Below, piece by piece: positions 15,568 to 22,597 of a stretch of 22,597 nucleotides of DNA (its first letter is position 1; the number at the start of each line of letters is the position of its first letter). The stretch covers positions 1-22,597 of the forward strand of contig JAKFFO010000150.1 of the NCBI GenBank assembly GCA_036675035.1. The letters are read 5' to 3'. The stretch is from MESE01 sp036675035 (GTDB lineage: Bacteria; Pseudomonadota; Gammaproteobacteria; Burkholderiales; Burkholderiaceae_D). A program made the translations under genes and the position numbers. The notes below the pieces were generated by a model. The model saw only the letters and a list, made by a program, of their open reading frames with translations, had not been told where the DNA came from and searched no databases.

Positions 15568-16302
15568 ATGACCAACACCACTCATTTCGGTTATCAAACC
15601 GTTTCCGAAGAAGCCAAGGTCCACAAGGTGGCCGAGGTGTTTCATTCCGTTGCCGGCAAATACGACGTCATGAACGATCTGATGTCCGGCGGCCTGCATC
15701 GAATCTGGAAAGCTTTCACGATCGCACAGGCGGGCGTACGCCCTGGCTTCAAGGTGCTTGATATTGCCGGCGGCACCGGCGATTTGGCCAAGGCGTTTGC
15801 GAAAAAGGCTGGCCCGTCCGGGGAAGTCTGGCTAACTGATATTAATGAATCGATGTTGCGGGTTGGACGCGATCGGCTATTGAATAATGGGCTGGCCATC
15901 CCGATATCGTTATGTGATGCGGAAAAACTGCCCTTTCCGGATAACTATTTTGATCGGGTCAGCGTGGCGTTCGGTTTGCGCAACATGACGCACAAGGAAG
16001 CGGCCCTGGCTGAAATGCAACGCGTGCTGAAACCGGGCGGAAAACTGCTGGTGTTGGAATTTTCCAAGGTCTGGCAACCTTTGAAAAAGCCATATGATGT
16101 TTATTCGTTTTCGGTGTTGCCATGGTTGGGTAAACGCATTGCAAAGGATGCCGAGAGTTATCGTTATCTGGCGGAATCGATTCGCATGCATCCCGATCAG
16201 GACACATTGAAACAAATGATGCAGAATGCAGGCTTGGAACGCGTCGAGTATTTCAATTTAACGGCAGGTGTGGCCGCTCTTCACACCGGGATCAAATTCT
16301 AG
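15568..16302 (+). CDS. ubiE: Ubiquinone/menaquinone biosynthesis C-methyltransferase UbiE
   Basis: A SAM-dependent class I methyltransferase that C-methylates the benzoquinol ring during ubiquinone synthesis (and demethylmenaquinone where present). The protein is 244 residues, close to E. coli UbiE (251). It starts with the family-typical THFGYQTVSEEAKVHKVAEV, followed by AGKYDVMNDLMSGGLHRIWK. The SAM motif I is LDIAGGTGDLAKAF (64-77), FGLRNMTHKEAAL marks motif II/III, and LKPGGKLLVLEFSKVW follows. It ends GVAALHTGIKF, as UbiE proteins do. The TAG stop overlaps the AGGAGG ribosome site of the next gene, so ubiE and the Tim44-like gene are translationally close. ubiJ and ubiB follow further downstream. 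Confidence 0.97.
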   Translation: MTNTTHFGYQTVSEEAKVHKVAEVFHSVAGKYDVMNDLMSGGLHRIWKAFTIAQAGVRPGFKVLDIAGGTGDLAKAFAKKAGPSGEVWLTDINESMLRVGRDRLLNNGLAIPISLCDAEKLPFPDNYFDRVSVAFGLRNMTHKEAALAEMQRVLKPGGKLLVLEFSKVWQPLKKPYDVYSFSVLPWLGKRIAKDAESYRYLAESIRMHPDQDTLKQMMQNAGLERVEYFNLTAGVAALHTGIKF

Positions 16303-16306
16303 GAGG
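16301..16306 (+). promoter_or_regulatory. Strong ribosome-binding site overlapping the ubiE stop
   Basis: AGGAGG overlaps the last two bases of the ubiE TAG and precedes the ATG at 16314 by 7 nt. It is the best Shine-Dalgarno in the window and fixes the start of the Tim44-like gene. Confidence 0.8.
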
Positions 16307-16313
16307 CAGCATT

Positions 16314-17204
16314 ATGAAAAATTTCTTTATCGCGTTGATGATCGCGGTAGGCGGCATGTCGATGGTTGTCGCCGATGCGGAGGCAAGGCGGATGGGTGGC
16401 GGCGGATCGTTCGGCAAGCAGTCGCAAAGCCTGAACCGTTCCGCGCCGACGCAATCGTCGGCAACCAAGCCGGCAGCAGCGCCGGGCAGCGCAAAACCGG
16501 CCAGTCCGTGGCGCGGCATTCTTGGTGGTGCATTGTTGGGTCTGGGTCTGGGCGCACTGCTGTCGCATCTGGGTATCGGCGGCGCACTGGCCAGCATCAT
16601 CGGCACGGTTTTAACTTTTGCACTTTTGGCGCTTGCGGCGATGTTTATTTATCGCATGCTGACGGGCCGGAAGATCGGGGGCGGCAATAATCCGCAACCG
16701 GCCTATGCCGGCGGACATTCGGCGCGCAACACGACGCCGGAAATCGGTTCGCGGGTGCAGTCGTATGCGCAGCCATCCGCACTGCAGGCTGATAGCGTCG
16801 CATCGTCGGCAGGCAATGCGGGGTTCGGCATTCCTGCGGATTTCGATGTGCCGGCTTTTGTACGCAACGCAAAAACCTATTTCATTCGCTTGCAGGCTGC
16901 CTGGGACCGGGCCGATATCAATGATATTCGCGAATTTACGACACCTGAAATGTTCGCAGAACTGAAAATGCAGATTCAGGAACGCGGCGCCTCGCCCAAC
17001 AATACCGACGTGGTTTCTCTGGACGCAGAACTGCTGGGAATTGAAACCATTGCCGGTGACTATCTTGCAAGCGTCAAATTTACCGGCATGATCAAGGAAG
17101 ACGAAAACGCGTCGGCGGCACCGTTTTCCGAGGTTTGGAATTTGTCAAAACCGGTTACCGGTCAGGGCGGATGGGCTTTGGCAGGTATTCAACAGCTGGC
17201 GTAA
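16314..17204 (+). CDS. Tim44-like domain membrane protein
   Basis: A 296-residue protein. It has an N-terminal signal-like segment (residues 1-24, hydrophobic FFIALMIAVGGMSMVV, probable cleavage near ADAEA), a low-complexity Ser/Ala/Pro/Gln stretch (about 30-64), and two closely spaced glycine-rich hydrophobic segments (about 67-86 and 90-115). The C-terminal Tim44-like domain starts near residue 176 (FDVPAFVRNAKTYFIRLQAA) and contains FTTPEMFAELKMQIQERG. Tim44-like domains are membrane-associated folds in mitochondrial import and in bacterial envelope proteins; the bacterial role is unsettled. It sits between ubiE (11 bp) and ubiJ, behind a strong ribosome site, and is followed by an intrinsic terminator. 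A link to quinone or lipid handling is inference from neighbourhood only. Confidence 0.87.
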   Translation: MKNFFIALMIAVGGMSMVVADAEARRMGGGGSFGKQSQSLNRSAPTQSSATKPAAAPGSAKPASPWRGILGGALLGLGLGALLSHLGIGGALASIIGTVLTFALLALAAMFIYRMLTGRKIGGGNNPQPAYAGGHSARNTTPEIGSRVQSYAQPSALQADSVASSAGNAGFGIPADFDVPAFVRNAKTYFIRLQAAWDRADINDIREFTTPEMFAELKMQIQERGASPNNTDVVSLDAELLGIETIAGDYLASVKFTGMIKEDENASAAPFSEVWNLSKPVTGQGGWALAGIQQLA

Positions 17205-17243
17205 ACGAAACGCAATAATCTGCAGCAAGCTGATAAACTTGAG

Positions 17244-17277
17244 ACCGCCCGTGAATCGTCACGGGCGGTTTTATTTT
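17244..17277 (+). terminator. Intrinsic terminator after the Tim44-like gene, abutting ubiJ
   Basis: ACCGCCCGTGA (17244-17254) pairs perfectly with TCACGGGCGGT (17259-17269) around a 4-base ATCG loop, followed by a T-rich tract to 17277. An 11-bp GC-rich stem plus T-tract is textbook Rho-independent. It ends only 7 bases before the ubiJ ATG, so it may also act as an attenuator or hide the ubiJ translation start. Confidence 0.9.
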
Positions 17278-17284
17278 GTCGATC

Positions 17285-17866
17285 ATGTTGCCAACATTAC
17301 TCATTCCGACTGCAATCAATCATTTGCTCACCCAGCAGCCGTGGGCCAGGGACAAGCTCGGCGCACACAAAGGCAAGATTGCCTGTTTCGACGGCGGTTT
17401 GACGGCCGTCAGGCTCGAGGTGATGGCGGACGGACTGGTAAGAATCGCAACCGGCACGGCCGAACCCAATGTCACTATTCGCGCAAAATTTTCCGACCTG
17501 CCGTTAATCGCCCAGAATCGCGAACGTGCGTTTTCATATGTGAAAATCGACGGCGATGCGGATTTTGCCAATACCATTTCGCAATTAGGCGAATCGATGC
17601 GTTGGGACGCGGAGGACGACCTGAGCAAGTGGATAGGTGATATTGCCGCGGTTCGCGTTGTCGCCGGCGCCAAATCGGTCGCCAGTACCATCCAATCGAC
17701 GCAACAAAAGCTTGCGGAAAATCTTGCCGAATATTTCCTTGAGGAGAATCCGATGCTGATGCGCCCGGGCGATGTGGCGGATTTCACGCGCGATGTCACC
17801 CGGTTGCGTGATGATGTTGAACGTCTGACCAAACGGATCGACAGGCTGAAGGGAAGCGCCAAGTGA
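17285..17866 (+). CDS. ubiJ: Ubiquinone biosynthesis accessory factor UbiJ (SCP2 domain)
   Basis: A 193-residue protein of the UbiJ/YigP family. UbiJ has an SCP2 lipid-binding domain, binds ubiquinone intermediates and helps assemble the soluble Ubi complex in aerobic Q synthesis. The N-terminal half begins MLPTLLIPTAINHLL and contains the SCP2 core (GKIACFDGGLTAVRLEVMADG, VTIRAKFSDLPLIAQ). The C-terminal third is helical with a predicted coiled coil (TRLRDDVERLTKRIDRLKG), as in UbiJ. The ATG at 17285 is preferred over an in-frame TTG at 17276 that lies inside the terminator T-tract. No Shine-Dalgarno is visible. The TGA stop overlaps the GTG start of ubiB (GTGA), so the two are translationally coupled. 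Confidence 0.93.
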   Translation: MLPTLLIPTAINHLLTQQPWARDKLGAHKGKIACFDGGLTAVRLEVMADGLVRIATGTAEPNVTIRAKFSDLPLIAQNRERAFSYVKIDGDADFANTISQLGESMRWDAEDDLSKWIGDIAAVRVVAGAKSVASTIQSTQQKLAENLAEYFLEENPMLMRPGDVADFTRDVTRLRDDVERLTKRIDRLKGSAK

Positions 17867-19440
17867 TTTTGAAATTCCTGCGATTGCTGAAAATCGTTCG
17901 GGTCGCAATCCGTTATGGACTGGACGGTATCGCCATGTCCGGACTTGCCATTCCCCGTACCGCGAAGCTGATCGACAAACTGATTTTCTGGCGCGACATA
18001 TCTGCACCGCGCGGCGTCCGCCTGCGCAAGGCCTTGGAAGATCTGGGCCCGATATTCGTCAAGTTCGGACAGTTGTTATCGACCCGGCGCGATTTGATGC
18101 CGCCCGATATTGCCGATGAACTGGCCAAGTTGCAGGATCGTGTGCCACCGTTCGATTCCGATCTTGCAATTGCGCAGATAAAAAAATCATTGGGTGCTCA
18201 TCCAAGCGATTTGTTTGCGCATTTCGAACGGAACCCGGTCGCGTCAGCCTCGATCGCCCAGGTACATTTCGCAACGCTCAAGGACGGCACTGAAGTGGCG
18301 GTCAAGGTGCTGCGGCCCGGCATGAAAAAATCGATCGACGAAGATGTCGCATTGATGCATATCGCAGCCGGCCTGGTCGAAAGACTGTGGGCAGACGGCA
18401 AGCGGCTCAAGCCAAAGGAAGTGGTCGGAGAGTTCGACAAGTATCTGCACGATGAACTTGATCTGATGCGCGAGGCGGCAAATGCAAGCCAGTTGCGCCG
18501 CAACTTTTCCGGTTCGTCGCTGCTGATGGTACCGGAAATGTTTTGGGATTATTGTTCCGAATCGGTGATCGTGATGGAGCGGATGCACGGCATTCCGATT
18601 TCGCAAAGCGAACGGCTGGTTGCTGCAGGCGTGGACATGAAAAAACTTTCCCGTGATGGTGTTGAGATATTTTTCACTCAGGTGTTTCGCGATGGATTTT
18701 TTCATGCGGATATGCACCCCGGCAATATACTGGTGTCGACTGCGCCGGCCACGCTCGGCCGTTACATTGCACTCGATTTCGGTATTGTCGGTACGCTGAC
18801 GGATTTCGATAAGGATTATCTGTCGCAAAACTTCATTGCCTTTTTTCAGCGGGATTACAAGCGCGTCGCGGAAGCGCATATCGAGTCCGGCTGGGCACCG
18901 AAAGAAACGCGGGTCGATGAGCTGGAATCGGCGGTGCGCGCATGTTGCGAGCCGATTTTTGACCGGCCGTTACGCGATATTTCATTTGGCCAGGTTCTGC
19001 TGCGGCTATTTCAGACCTCGCGCCGTTTCAATGTCGAAGTGCAGCCGCAACTGGTGTTGTTGCAAAAGACATTGCTGAATATCGAAGGGCTGGGCCGCCA
19101 GCTCGACCCGGATCTGGATCTCTGGAAAACTGCGAAGCCGTATCTTGAACGATGGATGAGCGAGCAAGTGGGATGGCGTGGCCTGATCGAGCGTTTCAAG
19201 GCGGAAGCGCCGCGCTACAGCCAGTTGCTGCCGCAATTGCCTCGCCTGGTGCACCAGGCGCTGAGCGCGCAGGCGATGCATTCGCCGCAAGACGATACGG
19301 AACTGCTCAAGGAATTGATCGCCGAGCAAAAACGTACCAATCTGCTGCTCGGTGTCGCGATTTATGTTGGCGGCGGCGTGATTGCGGGCGTCCTGCTGGC
19401 ACAGCTGTATGCCCGCTGGTACCAGTTTTTTGGCTGGTAG
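17863..19440 (+). CDS. ubiB: Ubiquinone biosynthesis regulatory protein kinase-like UbiB
   Basis: A member of the ADCK/ABC1 atypical kinase family needed for ubiquinone biosynthesis. UbiB proteins have ATPase activity and are thought to help extract or present lipid intermediates. The protein is 525 residues. Visible motifs are KFGQ (67-70; the family KxGQ) in FVKFGQLLSTRRDLMPPDI, the A-rich loop VASASIAQVH (126-135), the ATP lysine Lys148 (VAVKVLRPG), ELDLMREAAN (198-207), HADMHPGNIL (281-290) and the DFG triad (305-307). A membrane anchor ends the protein (LLLGVAIYVGGGVIAGVLLA, about 494-513). It starts at GTG 17863 within the ubiJ stop, with AGGGAAG upstream. The next ATG would remove the conserved N-terminal RLLKIVRVAIRYGLD, so GTG is right. 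Confidence 0.96.
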   Translation: MILKFLRLLKIVRVAIRYGLDGIAMSGLAIPRTAKLIDKLIFWRDISAPRGVRLRKALEDLGPIFVKFGQLLSTRRDLMPPDIADELAKLQDRVPPFDSDLAIAQIKKSLGAHPSDLFAHFERNPVASASIAQVHFATLKDGTEVAVKVLRPGMKKSIDEDVALMHIAAGLVERLWADGKRLKPKEVVGEFDKYLHDELDLMREAANASQLRRNFSGSSLLMVPEMFWDYCSESVIVMERMHGIPISQSERLVAAGVDMKKLSRDGVEIFFTQVFRDGFFHADMHPGNILVSTAPATLGRYIALDFGIVGTLTDFDKDYLSQNFIAFFQRDYKRVAEAHIESGWAPKETRVDELESAVRACCEPIFDRPLRDISFGQVLLRLFQTSRRFNVEVQPQLVLLQKTLLNIEGLGRQLDPDLDLWKTAKPYLERWMSEQVGWRGLIERFKAEAPRYSQLLPQLPRLVHQALSAQAMHSPQDDTELLKELIAEQKRTNLLLGVAIYVGGGVIAGVLLAQLYARWYQFFGW

Positions 19441-19477
19441 CTTTGTGGCATTCGATATGCTCAATACCCACTGAACT

Positions 19478-20074
19478 ATGCCGAAATTTGATGCTCGTGA
19501 TCCATCCGCGCCGGATTTCTGGTCCGAGCGATTCGCGCAAAATTTCATGCCGTGGGATCGCGGCGGCGTGCCCGACGCGTTGCAGCGATTTGTCGCGCAG
19601 GCGGAACACAAATACATCACATTAATTCCAGGTTGCGGATTGGGTTATGAAGTCGCTTATCTGTCGGAAGCCGGATGGGACGTCACCGCGATCGATTTTT
19701 CTCCAACCGCGGTCGCATCCGCACAGGCGATTGCCGGTCCCTGGGCATCGCGCGTGGTGCAGGCCGATTTTTTCACCTTCATGCCGGAGAGCCCGCCGGA
19801 CCTGGTTTACGAGCGCGCCTTTTTATGCGCTTTGCCTCGCGCTATGTGGCTCCGCATTGCAACGCGATGGGCCGAGTTATTGCCGCCAGGCGGTTTGCTC
19901 GCGGGATTCTTTTACTTCGATGATGCCGCAAAGGGACCGCCTTTCGGCATCGAGCCCGCGCAGCTGGATGCGTTGTTGACACCGTATTTCGACCGGATCG
20001 AGGATAGTCTTGCGACGGATTCGGTGGACGTCTTTTCCGGCAAGGAGCGCTGGCAGATCTGGCGCAGATTGTGA
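19478..20074 (+). CDS. TPMT-like SAM-dependent methyltransferase
   Basis: A 198-residue class I methyltransferase of the thiopurine S-methyltransferase-like group. The family N-terminus is present (DFWSERFAQNFMPWDRGGVP), followed by motif I LIPGCGLGYEVAYL (49-62) with acidic Asp73 (VTAIDFSPTAV), ADFFTF and YERAFLCALP. The C-terminal part (GGLLAGFFYFDDAAKGPPFG) resembles TPMT relatives. Members methylate sulfur, selenium, tellurium or halide substrates; the actual substrate cannot be told here. It follows ubiB by 37 bp on the same strand without a clear promoter or Shine-Dalgarno, so read-through from ubiJ-ubiB is likely. The next gene has its own promoter. Confidence 0.87.
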   Translation: MPKFDARDPSAPDFWSERFAQNFMPWDRGGVPDALQRFVAQAEHKYITLIPGCGLGYEVAYLSEAGWDVTAIDFSPTAVASAQAIAGPWASRVVQADFFTFMPESPPDLVYERAFLCALPRAMWLRIATRWAELLPPGGLLAGFFYFDDAAKGPPFGIEPAQLDALLTPYFDRIEDSLATDSVDVFSGKERWQIWRRL

Positions 20075-20097
20075 TCCTGAATTGAATTCTTAGCAGC

Positions 20098-20123
20098 TAT
20101 AATGCCGGAAAATTTTCGGGAGG
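20098..20123 (+). promoter_or_regulatory. Symporter promoter -10, leader palindrome and ribosome site
   Basis: TATAAT (20098-20103) is followed directly by the near-perfect palindrome CCGGAAAATTTTCGGG (20105-20120, one mismatched pair), which would span the transcription start. GGGAGG (20118-20123) is the ribosome site for the ATG at 20128. The -35 is weak. The palindrome could be an operator or a 5-prime hairpin covering part of the ribosome site. Confidence 0.5.
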
Positions 20124-20127
20124 CGGT

Positions 20128-21552
20128 ATGAGTACCCTGGTTGTTTTCGTTGCGCTCTATCTGGTGATATCGGTTGCGATCGGGCTGTACGCAGCGACCC
20201 GGGTCAAGAATACAAGCGACTATGCGGTGGCCGGGCGGTCCCTCCCGTTCTATATCGTGATCGCCACGGTATTTGCGACATGGTTCGGCTCCGAAGCGGT
20301 GCTCGGCATTCCCGCCACGTTTCTTGAAGAAGGCCTGGGCGGGATTGTCGAGGACCCGTTCGGCGCCAGCATGTGCCTGGTTCTGTTTGGCCTGTTCTTT
20401 GCGCGCAAGCTGTATCGGCTGAATCTGCTCACCATCGGCGATTACTATCGGCAGCGCTATAACCGTCCGGTGGAAATCATCGTATCGATTTGTATCGTGA
20501 TCTCGTATCTGGGCTGGGTGTCGGCGCAAATCACCGCGCTGGGACTGGTATTCAATGTACTGTCGCAGCACGCGATCTCAATTCCGATGGGTATGATCAT
20601 CGGCGCCGGCATTGTATTGACTTACACATTGTTCGGCGGAATGTGGTCGGTCGCATTGACCGATTTTTTCCAGATGACCATCATCGTGGTGGGCCTGCTG
20701 TATATCGCTTACGTGGTGTCCGGCCTTGCCGGCGGGGCGGAAGCCGTGGTGACGCACGCCGCCGATGCGGGTAAATTCCAGTTTGCTCCCGCGTTTACAT
20801 TGCAGGACATGCTGGCTTTTGCCGCGGCAGCCGTCACCATGATGTTCGGCTCCATTCCGCAGCAGGACGTGTTCCAGCGCGTGATGTCGGCCAAGAATGC
20901 AAACGTCGGTGCGGCCGGGTCGATTGCCGGCGGATCGCTGTATTTGCTGTTCGCGTTCATTCCGATCTATCTGGCTTACTCGGCGTCCTTGATCGATCCC
21001 GAAATGGTTAGGTCGCTGCTGGTCAAGGATTCACAACTGATTCTGCCGACACTGATCCTGAATCATGTTCCGATGGTCGCACAAGTGCTGTTCTTCGGTG
21101 CTTTGCTGTCGGCGATCATGTCGACCGCCAGCGGAACCTTGCTGGCACCCAGCATCACGGTTACCGAAAACATCTTGCGCGAGTTTTTCCCGATGAATGA
21201 CAGGCAGATGTTGCTGGCGACGCGCATCGTCGTCATCTGCTTTACCGTCGCTGTAACGGTTTTCGCGCTGGCTTCACAAGGAAAATCGATTTATGAAATG
21301 GTCAGCAACGCCTACAAGGTGACGCTGGTCGGTGCGTTTATTCCCTTGGTGATGGGGTTGTACTGGAAACGCGCCAATACCCAGGGCGCGTTGCTGTCCG
21401 TTCTCGGCGGTCTAGTGTCCTGGCTGCTGATGGAGCGATTCGGTGCGGAATCCATCTGGCCGCCGCAGCTCGTCGGTTTGCTGGTGAGCTTCGCCGGAAT
21501 GATCGTCGGATCATTATTGCCGCAGGTGGTGGGCGAACCGGTCGCTACCTGA
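20128..21552 (+). CDS. Sodium:solute symporter (SSS family)
   Basis: A 474-residue polytopic inner-membrane transporter of the SSS/PutP-type family, which couples Na+ entry to uptake of an organic solute. Around 13 hydrophobic segments are visible from the first residues to the C-terminus. Family marks are the first-helix pattern with YAVAGRSLPFYIV (the DxxxAGR-like region), ATWFGSEAVLGIPA, LTIGDYYRQRYNRPVE, YTLFGGMWSVALTDFFQM (conserved GG-x-W/K-V-x-T-D), and SAIMSTASGTLLAPS, which carries the Ser/Thr expected at the Na2 site. The substrate cannot be read from sequence; it is neither obviously PutP (proline) nor ActP (acetate). The ribosome site GGGAGG is strong. No metabolic partner gene adjoins it, so context gives no substrate clue. 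Confidence 0.92.
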   Translation: MSTLVVFVALYLVISVAIGLYAATRVKNTSDYAVAGRSLPFYIVIATVFATWFGSEAVLGIPATFLEEGLGGIVEDPFGASMCLVLFGLFFARKLYRLNLLTIGDYYRQRYNRPVEIIVSICIVISYLGWVSAQITALGLVFNVLSQHAISIPMGMIIGAGIVLTYTLFGGMWSVALTDFFQMTIIVVGLLYIAYVVSGLAGGAEAVVTHAADAGKFQFAPAFTLQDMLAFAAAAVTMMFGSIPQQDVFQRVMSAKNANVGAAGSIAGGSLYLLFAFIPIYLAYSASLIDPEMVRSLLVKDSQLILPTLILNHVPMVAQVLFFGALLSAIMSTASGTLLAPSITVTENILREFFPMNDRQMLLATRIVVICFTVAVTVFALASQGKSIYEMVSNAYKVTLVGAFIPLVMGLYWKRANTQGALLSVLGGLVSWLLMERFGAESIWPPQLVGLLVSFAGMIVGSLLPQVVGEPVAT

Positions 21553-21617
21553 CTTGTCTTTTTGGCCCGCGCACGGTTGGCATTCGATCAAGGAATAATC
21601 CTCGTCGGAAAATCATC

Positions 21618-21642
21618 AAAACCCTTTATAATTCAGGGTTTT
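21618..21642 (+). promoter_or_regulatory. -10 element enclosed in a perfect inverted repeat upstream of the FmdB-family gene
   Basis: AAAACCCT (21618-21625) and AGGGTTTT (21635-21642) are perfect 8-bp arms around TTATAATTC, which contains TATAAT (21627-21632). This is the likely promoter of the FmdB-family gene 25 bp downstream. The arms could form an operator. A role as an upstream terminator is less likely because the stem is AT-rich and no T-run follows immediately. Confidence 0.5.
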
Positions 21643-21666
21643 GGACGGTTTTTTCGAGGATAGGTC

Positions 21667-22002
21667 ATGCCGATTTATGCGTATCGCTGCGAAGCTTGCG
21701 GCTTCGCCAAGGATGTATTGCAAAAGATGTCAGATCCGTTGTTGACGGAATGTCCGTCATGCAGCAAATCGACATTCAAGAAGCAACTGACTGCTGCCGG
21801 CTTTCAGCTTAAGGGCACCGGTTGGTATGTGACGGATTTCCGAAATGGCGCAGGGACGTCGGCGCCGGCAATCCAGGCTGCTACTGCCGAAAAACCGAGC
21901 ACAGAGCCATCACCGGCAATAAGCAACACCGCTGGCACCGCTGATACCGCACCGGCTTCAACCGCGGCGACCCCATCGACCGATAAGTCATCCGCCGTCT
22001 GA
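21667..22002 (+). CDS. FmdB-type zinc-ribbon protein
   Basis: A 111-residue protein of the FmdB/CxxC_CxxC_SSSS family, thought to be regulatory but not characterised in detail. It opens MPIYAYRCEACG. The zinc ribbon uses Cys8, Cys11, Cys29 and Cys32 (CEAC and CPSC), followed by the usual KKQLTAAGFQLKGTGWYVTDF. From about residue 61 the tail is low-complexity Ala/Thr/Ser/Pro and probably disordered. The ATG is preceded by GAGGA (21656-21660) at good spacing. A TATAAT inside an inverted repeat lies just upstream. The DUF502 gene begins 46 bp downstream on the same strand, so the two are probably co-transcribed, and this pair commonly precedes aspS in betaproteobacteria. Confidence 0.92.
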   Translation: MPIYAYRCEACGFAKDVLQKMSDPLLTECPSCSKSTFKKQLTAAGFQLKGTGWYVTDFRNGAGTSAPAIQAATAEKPSTEPSPAISNTAGTADTAPASTAATPSTDKSSAV

Positions 22003-22048
22003 CGCTACACCGACCGGCATTAGCCGCTGGATCTCACGATAGAAAACA

Positions 22049-22597
22049 ATGCGCAAATATTTCATTACCGGCCTGTTGATACTGGTTCCACTCGCAATCA
22101 CGCTATGGGTGCTGAACCTCATCATCGGCACCATGGACCAGTCTCTGTTGTTGCTCCCCGAACAATGGCGGCCACAGGCATTGTTTGGATTTAATATCCC
22201 GGGATTGGGCAGCATTTTGACGCTGCTGATCGTGTTCCTGACCGGCTTGGCGACACGTAATTTTGTCGGTAAGCAAGTTGTACAGGCGTGGGAATTATTG
22301 TTGACTCGAATACCCGTCGTGCGCTCGATTTATTCCAGCGTCAAGCAGGTGTCCGATACATTGTTTTCTTCATCGGGCAATGCATTCCGCAAGGCGGTGC
22401 TGGTGCAATATCCGCGTCAGGGTTCCTGGACCATTGCATTCCTGACTGGTGTACCGGGTGGCGACGTAAGGAATCACCTGGTGGGCGATTACATCAGTGT
22501 ATATGTGCCGACCACGCCGAATCCGACTTCCGGATTTTTCCTGATGATTCCGCGAGCCGATGCAATCGAACTCGACATGAATGTCGATGAAGCGTTG
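22049..22597 (+). CDS. DUF502-family membrane protein, N-terminal part
   Basis: The first 183 codons of a DUF502 inner-membrane protein, still open at the window end. It begins MRKYFITGLLILVPLAITLW, a first transmembrane segment. A second hydrophobic segment (LTLLIVFLTGLAT) starts near residue 60, followed by the family pattern RIPVVRSIYSSVKQVSDTLF. The soluble part has VLVQYPRQGSWTIAFLTG and YVPTTPNPTSGFFLMIP, which are signature stretches of the family. Its function is unknown. The start is the ATG at 22049, 46 bp after the FmdB-family stop, with only a weak ribosome site. The C-terminus is missing because of the window edge, not because of a mutation. Confidence 0.92.
   Translation, partial: MRKYFITGLLILVPLAITLWVLNLIIGTMDQSLLLLPEQWRPQALFGFNIPGLGSILTLLIVFLTGLATRNFVGKQVVQAWELLLTRIPVVRSIYSSVKQVSDTLFSSSGNAFRKAVLVQYPRQGSWTIAFLTGVPGGDVRNHLVGDYISVYVPTTPNPTSGFFLMIPRADAIELDMNVDEAL

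Overview
The window is ordinary, densely packed chromosome of a betaproteobacterium. The gene content and protein wording point to Burkholderiales, most likely Oxalobacteraceae (a Herminiimonas / Herbaspirillum / Collimonas-type organism). This rests on recognised families, such as the 1333-residue DUF3683-type FAD/Fe-S oxidoreductase, an HPr kinase beside PtsN, and a ubiE / Tim44-like / ubiJ / ubiB run, and not on a database search. There is no insertion sequence, prophage, CRISPR array, tRNA or rRNA gene. No non-coding stretch exceeds about 280 bases.

Layout. (1) 1-3731, plus strand: the end of mutM, a 650-residue dynamin-like GTPase and mutY, so a membrane-remodelling-type GTPase lies between the two 8-oxoguanine repair glycosylases. 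(2) 3791-6970, minus strand, reading right to left: ptsN, hprK, rapZ and a stand-alone LON-substrate-binding protein, a regulatory PTS cluster converging on mutY. (3) 7249-9743, minus strand: queF (queuosine) and ilvA (isoleucine). (4) 9893-10381, plus strand: a YqaA/DedA-like membrane protein, divergent from ilvA across a shared palindromic -10 region. (5) 10575-15493: the giant oxidoreductase, a HIT-family protein and a DUF971 protein. (6) 15568-19440: ubiE, a Tim44-like membrane protein, ubiJ and ubiB, a ubiquinone-biosynthesis block. (7) 19478-22597: a TPMT-like methyltransferase, a sodium:solute symporter, an FmdB-type zinc-ribbon protein and the first 183 codons of a DUF502 membrane protein that runs off the window.

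Themes. Quinone chemistry recurs: three recognised ubi genes sit just downstream of a predicted electron-transferring 2-hydroxyacid-type dehydrogenase that would plausibly feed quinones. The PTS genes form a regulatory kinase/phosphorylase and IIA-Ntr module with no sugar transporter visible.

I found no convincing undescribed multi-gene system. The best second-look items are small cis-elements: a perfect 10-bp inverted repeat 10 nt before the hprK start, a textbook intrinsic terminator whose T-tract ends 7 nt before the ubiJ ATG, inverted repeats around the promoter or leader of the symporter and fmdB genes, and the palindromic divergent -10. To these I add the mutM-dynamin-mutY arrangement and the Tim44-like protein inside the ubi block.
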